Source: Calamus simplicifolius
Lineage: Eukaryota > Streptophyta > Magnoliopsida > Arecales > Arecaceae
Assembly: GCA_900491605.1 (NCBI GenBank)
Contig: UESW01001687.1
Coordinates: forward strand, 287,327-351,326
Direction of reading: 5' to 3'
Length of the DNA stretch: 64,000 bases
Positions 10,591 through 23,510 of this stretch are shown here, in pieces. The notes beneath the pieces are model-generated. The model saw only the letters and a program-made list of their open reading frames with translations. It did not search any database and was not told the origin of the DNA. Within the stretch, counting starts at the first letter, position 1. Each line of letters starts with the position of its first letter. A program made the position numbers and the translations under genes.

Positions 10591-13500
10591 TATCACACTT
10601 GATCCAAACAGGCCGAAGAAGAAAAAGGGGCAAGATGTTGCTCAACAAGATATTTATATGATAACACCTTGTAATTTTTCTGTATATGATAATCAGACCT
10701 GGGTATTAGATACCGGGAGTCCTTTTAACATTTGCAATTTATTGCAGGGACTACAGGTTACTAAAAGATTTGAGGATAATGAAAGATTCCTTAATGTCGG
10801 CGATGGAAGATTAGTTCCAGTTCTGGCATTAGGAGTTCTTGAAATAGTTTTCAATAGAAATGTCATTATACTAAATGATTGTCATTTTTGCCCAACGTTC
10901 TTGTTGAACGTAATTTCTGTAGGCCTTCTGGTCAAAAGTCATTATGAAATTTCAATAAATGATGTTACTTTGAATATCATTATGAATGGAGTCACTGTAA
11001 TGACTGGGCATTTATCTAATGGCATTTATATATTATCACAACCTGTGAATGTAGTGTACAAATCAAGTAAGCACCCTAGAACAACTGATGTCACAGACAT
11101 TTATCTTTGGCACCATCAGCTGGGTCATATCAATAAGAACAGATTAAACAGGTTAACTCAGGAGGGCATCCTTCGAGTTAATGATTGTGAATCATTAACT
11201 ACCTGTGAATCCTGTCTTCTTGGTAAAATGACCAAGTCATCTTTTACTGAAAAAGGTGAAAGAGCTAAAGAGCTATTAAGTCTAGTACATACTGATGTAT
11301 GTGGACCAATGAGCACTTGTACCAAAGGTGGATATTAGTACTTCATTACTTTTATAGATGACCTTTTTAGGTTCGGTTATGTCTATCTTATGCGACATAA
11401 TCTGAATCATTTGAAATGTTCAAACAATATCATAAAGAAGTAGAAAAACAAACAGGAAAATGTATTAAGATCCTTCGATCAGATCGAGGAGGCAAATATC
11501 TTTCCAATAACTTTGTGACATATTTAAGGGAGAATGGGATTCTCTCCCAATGGACTCCTCCAGGAACACCACAACATAACAGTGTATCGAAAAGGAGGAA
11601 TCAAACTCTGTTAGACATGGTTCGGTCCATTATGGGTTTTGCAAGCTTGCCAATATCCTTTTGGGGATATGCATTAGAATCAGCTTGTCATATTCTCAAT
11701 AAGGTTCCAAGTAAGTCTGTTTCAAAAACTTCACATGAGATGTGGTATGGACATAAACCGATAATCACCTATCTGAGAGTCTGGGGGTGTCCAGCTTATG
11801 TGAAACATGCAAAATCAGACAAACTTGAACCCAAATTTGACAAATGTTTTTCATCGGCTATCCGAAAGAAACCAAAGGATATTACTTCTACAGTACTGAA
11901 GAACAAAAGTTGTTCATTAGTAATAGAGCAATTTTCTTGAAAAGGAGTTCCTTAGTGAAGGAACAAATAGCTCTAATGTTGAACTTGAGGAAGTTCATCA
12001 AGTAGAAGGAACAATACAAACCAGTGAACCCTTAGAATCTGAGTTGATTAGATCAAACTTAAAACCCATTTTAGATGCACCATTAAGGCAATCTGGTAGA
12101 GTACCACATCAACCGGACAAATACTTAGGTTTCTTGGTCCATAATGATGATCCTGTTGAACTCGATGAGAACAACGAGGATCCGATCACCTATATGGATG
12201 CTATGCAAAGGACTGACTCTAATAAATGGCTTGATGCCATGAAATCTGAACTTGATTCCATGAAGGACAATAATGTATGGATATTAGTTGATCCACCCGA
12301 AGGGATAAAACCCATAGGTGTAAGTGGGTTTTCAAGAGGAAAAGAGGCGCAGACAGAAAGGTTGAGACCTATAAAGCACGTCTGGTTGCCAAGGGGTATC
12401 GTCAATGTTATGGTATTGACTATGATGAAACGTTTTCTCCTGTGGCAATGCTGAAATCCATTCGGATTATGCTAGCTATAGCAGCACACTTAGATTATGA
12501 GATTTGGCAAATGGATGTTAAAACCGCTTTTCTAAATGGTGATTTAGAAGAATAGGTGTATATGATACAGCCTGAAGGTTTATATCTGAAGATGAGTCTA
12601 AAGTGTGCATGCTACATAAGTCTATTTATGGACTTAAGCAAGCATCTAGGAGTTGGAACATACGATTTGATAAAGTGATCAAATCTTATGGCTTTATTAA
12701 GAATAAATAAGAACCTTGCATTTATAAATGGGCTAACGGTTCCGTTATTGTATTTCTTGTATTATATGTGGATGACATTCTCTTAATCGGGAATGATGTC
12801 CCTGCATTATAAGGAATAAAGACATGGTTATCATCATAATTCTCCATGAAAGATCTGGGAGGAGCATCATACATCCTCGGAATGAAGATCTATAGAGATA
12901 GATCTAAGAGGATGCTTGGTTTATCCCAATATATGTACATTGACACAGTGCTAAAGAGGTTTAGCATGGAGATTTTCAAGAAAGGCTATCTTCCGATAGG
13001 CCATGGAATTCATCTTTCTAAGAAGGATTGTCCGACAACTCCTAATGAAAGAGAATGCATGAGTCGAATTTCATATGCTTCGGCAGTAGGATCGATTATG
13101 TACACCATGACATGTACAAGATCAGATGTGGCATACTCACTAGGAGTAGTGAGTAGATACCAATCTGATCCAGGAGAAAAACACTGGCAAATTGTTAAGA
13201 CAATCCTTAAGTATTTAAGAAATACTAAGGACCAGTGGTTAGTCTATGGAGAGTCTGATTTGAAACTTGTTGGATATACTGATTTCAGTTTCCAATCAGA
13301 TCATGATGATAGCAAAAGTGTATCGGGTTTCGTGTTTATCCTAAATGGTGGAGCTGTTTGCTGGAAAAGTTCCAAGCAACATATAGTGGCAGATTCGGTA
13401 TGCGAGGTAGAGTACATCGTTGCATCAGATGCTGCGAAAGAAGCTGTGTGGCTCCGAAAGTTTATCTTCGAGCTTGGAGTGGCACCTTCCATAGATGGAC

Positions 13501-13751
13501 CAATCCTGTTGTATAGTGACAATACTAGTGCCATAGCTCAAGCAAAGGAACCACGAGCACATCAGCGCACCAAGCACATACTGCATCGGTTTCATCTTAT
13601 ACGAGAGATTGTAGACCGAGGTGACATAAATCTTCAGAAGATTGATGGAAAGGAAAACCTAGGTGACTCATTTACTAAAGCACTCAGCATCAAGGAGTTT
13701 GATGACTATAAATTGAAGATGGGTATTAGATACTGTAATGAGTGGCTTTAG
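10591..13751 (+). pseudogene. pol of element B: PR-INT-RT-RNaseH (broken)
   Basis: Protease shows VLDTGSPFN (catalytic Asp near 10709). Integrase shows WHHQLGHINKNR and CESCLLGKM, then HTDVCGPM and RSDRGGKYLSNNF (about 11479); the usual catalytic Glu position reads SVSKRRNQTL, so Glu appears replaced by Lys. RT has QMDVKTAFLNGDLEE (about 12510) and YVDDILLIGND (about 12765). RNase H is best preserved, in an open stretch 12846-13751 ending with TAG after MGIRYCNEWL. Stops and frame changes occur near 11338, 11400, 11940, 12340, 12555, 12708 and 12810. It is inactive. Confidence 0.88.
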
Positions 13752-13768
13752 GCTAAGTGGGAGTTTAT

Positions 13769-15971
13769 TGGGAATTGTATCCTAAAGCCAATCATTTGAT
13801 GATTGTGCTGATGTAAATTGTATATAAATTGATATATTAATAAAAGTTATTTGGTAGTTTATTCATTACAAGAACATCTTCTTAAAACTCCTAATAGTAA
13901 TGAAGCCCTCAGGATCTTCCTTCACGATAAAGGAGGATTTATCTTTGAAGGTCTTTAAAAGAGTTCGCGACCAAATGATATACTATGACAGGGCCATAGT
14001 ACTATCAATTATAGAACGTTGTATATCATATTTGTTGGTTGTCCTCTTAACCAAGGAGTGTAAAGACACTGGTATGACATACAGGTGAAAGTGTAGGAGT
14101 ACATTTCACCGAACGTGACTCATTTCCGGATACTCTACTGTCAAGAGTTAATCCGAGAAGATATAGGTATAAGTATCCTTCAGACCTGAAGATCACAATC
14201 AGTGGCTTACAAGAAACTCATTGTACTTAGGTGCCGGACCACCTGGATTTCTAATCCAGCTACGAAAGGTTACTGGGTGCAGTCAAGTACTTGTGGTAGT
14301 CAGTTGTGGATCAAGATGGAATTTGACCTATCCCGTTAAAAGGAGAAATGCTTGTGTTTCATTTTAGCAAGACCTTGGCCAAGGCACTTCATGTGAAAGT
14401 CACATGATCACTAAAATTGAAATCACTTTATGGATTTGTTGTTTAGAGTTGACAGGCTCTTAAGCCATCCTTAGCATTTGTGGTCAAGAGGATGAATTAT
14501 ATGGTAACTGTTTCTTAGGGTTCTTGGAGTTTGCTCGGCAACTCTTCGACCTATCTGGATGTCGGGTTCCATTGCTAGATGGGCACATCGATTAGTATAG
14601 AAAATTATTTCTATACTACCGGCTTAGGTTCGAACCTAGAGAGTCACACGCATAGAAGTTTCCTAGGATGATCTATTTCCTGATCAACGATTGAGAATCG
14701 TATATGATTTAATTAATCAATTTGATTGATTGAATTATCTCAATTGGATTAAGTACAAGTGAATAAGATTCAATTTGGTTTAAGTCTATTAGAAGGACTA
14801 ATAAATTTTAAATATTGATTTGAAATTAGATTTGATTTAGATTTAAATAGATTCAGGATTAGCCAAATTTGATTTGGGCTAGGAACATGATCTATATTGG
14901 TTTAATCCAATAAATTCAAATTAGCTTAAAACCAAAATCCAAACCCCATGTGTGAAAAAGGTTTTCTCGCATGATGAGATAACTAAAATCTCATCTCATG
15001 AGAAATTAAATTCTCATGCAGAATTTAATTTATAACTTTTAGTCTTCTTCAAATGATTCCCAAGTTCAAGAAAAATAAATTTTGCTAAAAGGTACCTCTT
15101 TGGAAGAGCACTTCACACAACTCTCCGTGCATTGACAAATGTGTGAATTAATGTGCCTCTTTGGAAGAGCACTCCACACAACTCTCCGTGCATTGACAAG
15201 TATGTGAATTAATGTGCCTCTTTGGAAGAGCACTCAACACAACCATCCATGCATTGACAAGCGTGTGAATTAATGTGCCTCTTTGGAAGAGCACTCCACA
15301 CAACTCTTCATGCATTGATAAGTGTGTGAATTTAATATGTCTCTTTGGTTTTCACAAAAACAGCGGAATTCTAAATGTTAGAATTCAATAGGCTGGCTAT
15401 ATGAAACTATAAATAGAGGACATCCCTCACTAGATAACACAACACAAGTTCAAAAGAGATCAAAAAATTCTAAACAGTTAGAACCAAGTGTTACAGTTCT
15501 AAGAGTTAGAACAGAAAATTCTGGTGTGATTTTAGTGTTAGCAAAAGCTTGGTGGATCTTGGAGGAAGATTCAAGTGGAAGAATTCAAGATCAGCAAAAT
15601 TATTTTTCCATGAGCTAGCACTTCCGGGAATCCAATCATTCGGGGGCTTCGCGTGGACAATACTAGAGGCTGGACGATTGAACGGCTGCAGAGCACAAAG
15701 GATTTACCTACTGTTCTTAAGGTGAGTAATTTGATCCTTAGATCTTAAGGCAGGCTTCAAGATGAGTAGTATGACTTCTCATCTTGAAGATTAAGATATG
15801 ATCTTAATTATTTAATTTATATGCAATACTTAGATCAAACGATCTTATAATATAAGGCAAAGATATGATCTTGATGCATGTTAGAAAGATTAATATGTAA
15901 TCTTTAAATTTTTGCATTGATAATTATTATCAAATTTTAAAATATGCATGCCTCGGGGATTAACTCTCCCA
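13769..15971 (+). repeat. 3' LTR of element B
   Basis: It is about 2.2 kb, bounded by TGGGA...TCCCA inverted ends. A purine-rich AAGTGGGAG tract lies just upstream (13755-13763). It contains a TATA box (TATAAATAGAGG, about 15410) and a 61-bp tandem array 60-320 bp upstream of that. No partner LTR is in the window, so the ends rest on the inverted termini and the position after pol. Confidence 0.75.
15095..15350 (+). repeat. 61-bp tandem array in U3 of element B LTR
   Basis: Units begin at CTCTTTGGAAGAGCACTC-type sequence near 15095, 15156, 15217, 15279 and (partial) 15340, that is four full copies and a remnant. Each holds a TGCATTGACAA box and a GTGTGAATTAATGTG box. The position just upstream of the TATA box suggests repeated enhancer modules (inference). 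Confidence 0.85.
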
Positions 15972-16489
15972 ACATCGACCACTGACATCGCATCTTAAGA
16001 GGTCAAAAGGTGAGTTCATTCAATATACGGGTTAAAAAAAGTCATCTAGCTAGAAAAGGGAACTCAGGCCGATGCCTGCAAGCAATGAATTATTGGTGCA
16101 GAAACGTGAAGCCCGTAATGATCATTCATTTCAATTGGATGGTCAAGCCCTATTGCCATCTCAAGGGCTTGTTAGTAGAAATGTGCGTGGTAGACGCTAG
16201 CTTTCTCAATTTATTTTTCTAAATCTGACAACCAAAACATCTCTCAATGCATGCACTTAAGAGCTGAACTATTAGACTATTGACAGAGTGCAATGATGCA
16301 ATGCAATGCTCGCTTATATAAAGACTCCCTCGGTGCACCAAAGATAGATCCAGTATGTTCACTATGTGAGCTTTAATTTCTGTAATATAGATGTGTTGGA
16401 TCTTGATGAAGGATAAAATTATCATCGCGCTGATGATCGCGCACGTTACAAAAAGGATCAAGACCGATCCCAAAATTTGATCAGCCAGC
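15972..16489 (+). other. Unclassified spacer between element B and the Tat element
   Basis: This stretch is about 518 bp. Only short, unsupported ORFs occur on either strand and no motif is recognised. It may be host DNA or the edge of an older repeat. Confidence 0.4.
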
Positions 16490-17388
16490 TGTTATGTCCA
16501 GAAGGCAACAACGCCGAACCATCTTTAAACAGAATTATTCTGAACCATTCTCATATCTCGGCAAGTCCAAGCTATCCCTAATCCAGTCCAGACCAAGGTA
16601 TTCATATACCTCAGCGGGCCCAAGGCATCCTGTCCTCATATGCCTATCAGCACTGAATAATTACATATGCTTCGGCCGAACCTTGCGCTTCGGCCGGACC
16701 GAGCTAACCTCTTGTCTCGACCAGACCAAAGTACTCAAATGCTACGGCTGCACTGAGCCATCCTTATGCTTGGCCAGACTAAGGCATCCAAACACCTCTG
16801 CGGAATCAAGTGCGGGAGAATTCAAATTCATAATAGTCGGATAAGATCTCGAATGAAAAATTACGCAAATAATACTGGAGGTGGCCTAGGACCTATAGAA
16901 GTGGCCTAGGGCCTATAGAATCACTGAATCTTAAAGCATCAACCAGCTTCTCTAGCTGTTGATTCTCTAACTAACTAGATACTGATACTACCGGCCCCGT
17001 AACAAACTAAATTCGAATCTGAATGGATTTCGGACCCCCCTATGACGCACCCAAGGAATCATGTGATCGCCTATAAATATCATGGTCCTAAAGTATCTTA
17101 GGTATGCTTTCACTGATACTCTAACTAAAAACTCCATTGAAGCTAAAGCAGAGCTCTGAGCTCTCGAGAAGCCATTTTTCTAGAGGGACTCTTTTGCGAG
17201 AGCCTTTTCCTAACATCTGCTTGCTGTGAATCTTCACTGACTTGGGCGTCGGAGGATCTTTCGCAGAGGGCCACCCCCAAGACTCTTTGCATGAGGACTG
17301 TATTGCAGGTTCCACCCGAACGATAGGTCGACGTCCAGATTCAGAGCCAGATCGCGCTTGAGTCGGAGAACGGATTTTCACAGCAACA
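16490..17388 (+). repeat. Putative 5' LTR of the Tat element
   Basis: It is bounded by TGTTATGTCC and CAGCAACA just before a gypsy-type primer site. It contains a TATA box (TATAAATA, 17072-17079) and a direct repeat GTGGCCTAGG(A/G)CCTATAGAA near 16872-16920. The 3' partner is missing, so the left end is inferred from the TG...CA ends. Confidence 0.65.
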
Positions 17389-17390
17389 GA

Positions 17391-17404
17391 TTGGCGCTAG
17401 GGGA
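17391..17404 (+). promoter_or_regulatory. Primer-binding site of the Tat element
   Basis: TTGGCGCTAGGGG follows the LTR end by two bases. It resembles the TTGGCGCC-type primer sites of Tat/gypsy elements. I do not assign the exact tRNA. Confidence 0.65.
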
Positions 17405-17471
17405 AGGGCCTCAAGTCCTGTAAACTTGTAATCCAGGAGACAAGATTCAAGATCAGAAGAAGGATCCTTTA

Positions 17472-19135
17472 ATGGTCAATCGGAAGAGAGCCACTTCTGA
17501 TGCTCAGGATCAGGCCGCCTTTCAAAGGCCTAATCCAGTCAACAGTGTAGCGCCTCCACCGCCACCGCCGGCCAAGACTCCTTCACCACCAACTATCATG
17601 GTAATGTGGGATTAGTTTGCTATGCTGGTCTAGTAAATCCAGGCCCTAACCCGGCTGGTCTAGGGCTCCACGGAGCTTCCCGCCCTGCTATTCCTGCTCT
17701 GTAGCTCTGTGAGAAGGTCGCCGCCCCATCCCGCCAACGATCTCTTCTTCCAATTCGCCCGCAGCTGCGAATCATCTTCATCGACCTACAAAGGCCAGGC
17801 CAATGCCGCAATAGGCTAGAGGAAAGAGCCCACCTAAATCTCAACAAGCTTGCTCTCTTTATCTGGTGTCTTCCTAGAATTTGATGCCACTGTCGTCCTC
17901 CCCTTGACCAGTCCCTCCTACCACTCTTGATGAAGGGATCAGACAGCAGATGCAGAAGATGCATCGGGAGTGGCATCGGGATCTGGATGCCGCTAAGCAA
18001 GCCCCTCCATCCCAGCCAAAGGCAGAGCAGGGCATCCCTTTCTCTGAAGGGATCATGTAAAAAGTGATCCCCCCCATGTCAAGCTTTCCACCATCGAACC
18101 ATATCATGGATCTGCCGATCCTGACGACCACCTGAGCAGTTTTAGATCCATCATGATGTTCTACGGAGCATCAGATGTGACCCTGTGCCGAGCCTTCCCC
18201 TCTACTCTTAGAGGATCTCCTAGAACCTAGTTTAACAGCTTGAAGCCGGGTTCCTTTGATTCTTTTGACAAGCTGAGTCACTTATTCATCAGCCAGTTCG
18301 TCAGCAACCGTCGCCAATGATGGAAATCTGATTTCCTCTCTAAAGTCAAGCAGCGGGAGGGGGAATATCTGAAGAACTACCTTGGCCGTTTCAACATGGC
18401 CCTTCTGAAGTCGACCACCTCAATCACGAGGTAGCCATGTCTGCCTTGACAGAAGAGTATCGAAGGAAGGGGGCTTCTACTTGGCTCTGGAAGTCAATTA
18501 CCCAAAAAGCCTCTCTGATTTGATGGCCTTGATGAATAAGTATGCCAAGGTCGAGGAGTCGCGAAGGTCGGCCCAAGCCGAGCAGTTGAAAAAGAAGGAG
18601 ACAAAAGGCTCAAAAAACATCGATCCTTCCATCGTGCCAGCCCGCCTCATCGCCAAAGAGCTCCTCCACCTCCTTCTCAAGACCGACCCAGAGCCTGGCT
18701 TGGAGGTTCGATCGATACACTCCTCTCACTGCGCCGAGGGCGCAAATCATGATGGAGATTGAGCGCCAAATTCCTCAGCCTCCTCCTCTTTGGGGCAACG
18801 TGACTCGATGGGACATGATCAAGTATTGCCGCTTCCATCGAGATCACGAGCATAATACTAAGGAATGCTTTCAGCTCTAAAATGAGATTGAACAACTAAT
18901 CCGATGGGGCAGGCTAGACCAATTTAGGAGGGCACCTAAGCCGAACAATGAAGGAAATCGCCAGCCTGAGCCTCACAGCTCCCTCCACCAAATCCTCCAG
19001 TCATCGCAATATCAATATGATAACGATGGCCGGTTCTTCATCAAACTAGCCAGATGAGGAGGAGAATCCACCAAAGAAGACTCGAGTTGACGAGCTCTCC
19101 TTTTCTGATGAGGACCTCCGAAGGTATAGTACCCC
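17472..19135 (+). pseudogene. gag of the Tat element (broken)
   Basis: The probable start is ATG at 17472 (MVNRKRATSD), followed by a Pro-rich stretch. The conserved gypsy gag core follows in several frames at about 18090-18480: a DDHL segment, FPSTLRG, the FNSLKPGSFDSFDKLSHLF motif region, and QREGEYLKNYLGRFN. Then come a Lys-rich linker (18481-18740) and a knuckle-like C-x2-H-type stretch near 18827-18870. Stops and frameshifts interrupt it repeatedly. Confidence 0.75.
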
Positions 19136-19139
19136 CATG

Positions 19140-22100
19140 ATGATGCCTTAGTTGTATCCCTGAATATGGACGGCTATAATGTACATCACATCTTAATTGA
19201 TAGTGGAAGTTTCGTTAATGTTTTGTATTTTGATGCCTTCATAAGATTAAAATTACGGATGAAAAGCCTTCGGGCCATAGAATCGACTCTAGTGGGTTTT
19301 ATAGGTAACGCCATAATCACCGAGGGGATCGTCACATTGATAGTTCGAGCAGGCACTTGGCCCAATGTAACCACTACACCCATGGATTTTCTCGTAATGA
19401 AGCTTTGGTCCCCTTACAACGTCATCCTCGGTAGGTCCAGACTGATATCCCTCAAAGCTATCATTTTGTTCCCCATCTCGCCATGAAATTTCCCACCGAA
19501 TGGGGAGTGGGAACTGTCCGAGGGAGTTAAGTCATAGTTTGGCATTGCTTTGTAGCCGATCTTCAATCCAGGAAGCTCAAGATTGATGGGCTGGATGCTT
19601 GAAAGGATTTTGCTGAACAGCGGAAGAGCAGCTGAGGAATTAGAGGAGGTGCCACTCGACGAAGCTTGGCCTGACCGAGTCATAAGGGTTGGGTCACAGC
19701 TGAAGGAAAAGCCCCGATGGGATTTGGTTGAGTTCTTTTGAAGGAATACCGATGTCTTCGTCTGGTCCTTTTCGGATATGCCTGGGATTAGCCCAGATGT
19801 CCTGGTCCACTGCCTCAACATGGATGAGGCGTTCCAACCGATCAAGCAGAAGAAAAGGAGCTTCGCCCCTGAATGCCAAAAAGCTATCGAAGAGGAGGTG
19901 GATAAGCTTATTAAAGCTAACTTCATTCGGAAAGTAAACTATCCTGACTGGCTGGCGAATGTGGCTATGGTGACAAAATCAAATGGCAAATGGAGGATCT
20001 GCATCGACTTCATCGACCTCAATAAAGCTTGCCCGAAGGATAGCTTCCCTCTTCCTCGGATCGATCAGCTTGTGGATTCAACTTCGGGCCACCAGATGCT
20101 GACCTTTATGGATGCTTATTCGGGCTATAACCAGATTCGAATGGCGCCCGAGGATGAAGAAAAGACTGCCCTCATCACCGATCGAGGTATCTATTGCTAC
20201 AGAGTTTGCCTTTCAGTTTAAAAAATGCAAACACAACCTACCAAAGGCTTATCAATAAAGTTTTTAAAAAGCAAATTGGTCGGAACATGGAAGTATATGT
20301 TGATAACATGCTGGTAAAGAGTAAAGAAGCATCCCGACATATTGAAGATCTTGCAGAAAGCTTCGCAACACTCTGAAGGTACCAGATGAAGTTCAACCCA
20401 ACCAAATGTGCTTTCGGAGTTAACTTTGAAAAGTTTTTGGGTTTCATGGTCTCTCAACGAGGCATTAAGGCAAATCCATAGAAAATCCAAGCCCTACAGT
20501 AGATGGCCCCTCCAGGGTCAATCAAAGAAGTGCAACGTCTCACCAAGAGGATAGCGGCTCTCAATTGCTTCATCGCTCGGTCAGCCGAGAGATATTTTCC
20601 CTTCTTCAAAGTACTCCGGTTGGCCAAGAACTTTCAATGGACCCAAGACTGCCATAAATCTTTCGAAGATCTCAAAAAATACCTCGGCTCACCACCTCTC
20701 CTTAGCAACCCAAAACCAGGGGAAATGCTAAATCTATACCTGGCGGTCTCTTAGGACACTATTGGCTCTGTGCTGGTCAAAGAGGAAAACAAAGTTCAAA
20801 AGCCGGTCTATTATGTTAGCAAATTGCTTCGAGACGCTGAGACGAGGTATATCTGGATAGAGAAGATGGTATTGGCTTTGATAACATCGGTCCAAAAGCT
20901 GCAGTCGTATTTTCAGGCACACACTATGACAGTCTTAACCGACCAATCCATCAAATCAATTATCTATCGTCCAAAAGCATCGGAAAGGATGACCAAATGG
21001 GCTATTGAATTGAGTGAGCATGACATTCAGTATCAACCTCGTCCAGCCATCAAAGCCTAGGTCCTGGCAGATTTTCTCCTTGAATGCACCATACCCGAAG
21101 ATAGTTCTACTATGGACACTCTCAAACAACCAAGGCTTAGTGCTTTATGGCTACTCCATGCCGATGGGTCCTCCAATGCAAGCAGTTCTGGTGCTGGTCT
21201 AGTCCTCACTAGCTAGGAGGGGGCAACTTTCGAGTATGGCATCCACTTCTCCTTTCCAACCTCTAACAATGAGGCAGAATATGAGGCTCTGCTCGCCGAA
21301 CTTTGCATTGCCCGCGAGCTCAAGGTTAAAAAGCTAAACGCCTACATCGACTCTCAGTTGGTGGCTGGCTAGGTGCGAGGAGTTTGAGGCTTGGGAGCCG
21401 AATATGATTCGGTATCTTCAAAAGGTGCACAATCTATCATCCTGCTTTGCTGAATTTAAGGTTATTCAAATCCCAAGGACTGAGAATGTGCATGCCAACC
21501 TTTTATCCCGCCTGGCAACCATGGACTGAATGAATCTTGAGCGGAAGTTCCACTTGAAAGTCCTAAAGAAGTCCAGCATTGCCGATGCTGATCAAATAAT
21601 GCAGATCGACGTCGAACCATCTTGACTGGACCATATACTTAAGTATCTCAAAGAAGGGCTGCTTCCTACTAACAGAAAGGAAGCAAGGAAACTTAAGATG
21701 CAATCATCCCATTATGTTTTACTTGATGATCGGCTATATAAGCGATCCTTCTCTATGTCGTTGATTAAGTGCCTTCACCCATCAGAGGCCGACTACGCTC
21801 TTGGGAGGTTCACGAAGGCATCTGTGGTTATCATCTTGGCGGTCGAGCTCTATACCACAAAGTGCTACGTCAAGGGTATTATTGGCCTACTATGCAAAGA
21901 GATGCTGATGACCTCGTTCAAGCTTGTGATTCATGCCAACAACATTCAAATGTTCAAAGGCTTCCCTCCGCTCACCTAACGCCTGTATCATCTGCATGGC
22001 CTTTTGCTAAGTGGGGAATGGACATTCTTGGTCCTTTTTCCCTTGCCACATGGCAGAGAAAGTTCTTGTTTATAGCAATCGACTATTTCACCAAGTGGGT

Positions 22101-22851
22101 CGAAGCCGAGGCAGTCGCCCAGATAACCAAGGCTCGGGCTAGGGACTTTGTATGGAGATCTTTCATTTCTCGGTTTGGCCTTCCTCACACCATCATCACC
22201 GATAATGGAAAATAATTTGACAATCCTAAGTTTCGGAAGTTCTATGAGGATCATGGCATCCTTCACCACCTTATTTCGATTGGGCATCCTCAAGCTAATG
22301 GAGAGGCCGAGGTAACCAACTGGACCCTTCTGCAAGGAATTAAAGCTCGTCTTAACAGAGCACAAGGCAGATGGGCAAAGGAGCTTCACCACGTGCTGTG
22401 GGCTTATTAAACCACTGAGAGGATCCCCACAGGCCAGACTCCATTTAGAATGGCTTTTGGCACGGAAGTTGTCATCCCTGTGGAAACAGGATCCCTTCCC
22501 CTCGCATGGAAGATTATTCGGAGGAATCTAATAACGAGCAACTCCGAACCAATCTGGATCTGATAGAGGAAGTCAGGGAGAAGGCCCGGATCCGAATGGT
22601 GGCTTATCAGCAAAGGATAGCCCGTTACCATTCTACCAGAGTCAAAGAAAAATCCTTCCATCCTGGTGACTTAGTACTCTAAAAGGCGTTTGTCTCAAAG
22701 CCATTGGAGCAAGGGAAGATGCCGTCAAATTGGGAAGGCTCCTATCAAATTGCGAAGGTAATCAGGCCCGGCACCTACAAACTCTAGGATCTGGATAAAA
22801 AATATATTCTTAGGACAAGAAACTCAGATAATCTTCATATATTTCACCAAT
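19140..22851 (+). pseudogene. pol of the Tat element: PR-RT-RH-aRH-INT (broken)
   Basis: Protease: ILIDSGSFVNVLYFD near 19190. RT: WRICIDFIDLNKACPKDSFP (about 19994), LTFMDAYSGYNQIRM, and the catalytic box reads YVDNM at about 20294, so one Asp has become Asn. First RNase H: about 20755-21060. A second, archaeal-like RNase H follows at about 21120-21540, with Asp/Glu motifs LHADGSSN, NNEAEYEALLAEL and AYIDSQLVAG; this domain marks the Tat group. Integrase: ACDSCQQHS zinc motif, MDILGPF, ITDNGK and ANGEAEVTN. In-frame stops include 20374, 20479, 20500, 21058, 21370, 22213 and 22785. The end is at about 22851. Confidence 0.87.
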
Positions 22852-22872
22852 GAAGCTTTGCTATATAATTTG

Positions 22873-23510
22873 TTCAAGCCTCGGTAGGGCCGAGTGATTT
22901 CTTTGTACCTTAGCCATGCCAAGTAAAATATAATCTATTCAAGCCTCGGCAGGGCCGAGTGATTTCTCTGTACCTTAGTCATACCAAGTAAAATATAATC
23001 TATTCAAGCCTCGACAGGGCCAAGTGATTTCTTCATACCTTGGCCGTGCCAAGTAAAATATAATATGTTCAAGCCTTGGCAGGGCCGAGTGATTTCTTTG
23101 TACCTTGGTCGTGCTAAGTAAAATATAATCTGTTCAAGCCTCGGCAGGGCTAAGTAATTTTTCTGTACCTTGGCTATGCCAAGTAAAATATAATATGTTC
23201 AAGCCTCGATAGGACTGAGTGATTTCTCTGTACCTTGACCACGCTAAGTAAAATATAATCTGTTCAAGCCTCGGTAGGGCTGAGTGATTTCTCCGTACCT
23301 TGGCCGCGCCAAGTAAAATATAATCTATTCAAGTCTCGGCAAGTCCAAGTGATTTCTCTGTACCTTGGCAATGCCAAATAAAATATAATATGTTCAAGCC
23401 TCGGTAGGGCCGAGTGATTTCTCTGTACCTTGCCTGCGCCAAGTAAAATATAATCTGTTCGAGTCTCGGTAGGGCCGAGTGATTTCTCTGTACCTTTCTT
23501 TGTGATTCGG
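22873..23510 (+). repeat. 65-bp tandem array in the 3' region of the Tat element
   Basis: The units start with TTCAAGCCTCGG at 22873, 22938, 23003, 23068 and 23133, and continue at 65-bp steps to about 23458, giving nearly ten copies. Each unit carries AGGGCCGAGTGATTTCT, TGTACCTTGGC and AAGTAAAATATAATC blocks. The array begins about 20 bp after the end of pol. Tandem arrays at this site are known in Tat/Ogre elements and can seed satellites. Confidence 0.92.

Larger units (their letters stand above)
9804..15971 (+). mobile_element. Ty1/copia element B, right part (host of element A)
   Basis: Gag, pol and 3' LTR of a second copia lineage follow element A. Its 5' LTR and primer site are displaced to the left of the window by A's insertion. 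The pol is more decayed than that of A, C or D, with both stops and frameshifts, in line with its being the older, outer element. RNase H motifs (ASDAAKEAVWLRKF, YSDNTSAIAQAKEP) and the long 2.2-kb LTR suggest a group other than SIRE; I do not assign the lineage. Confidence 0.85.

Noticed and set aside
17620..18131. Minus-strand ORFs in the Tat gag region
   Set aside because: They overlap recognisable plus-strand gag and carry no family motif.
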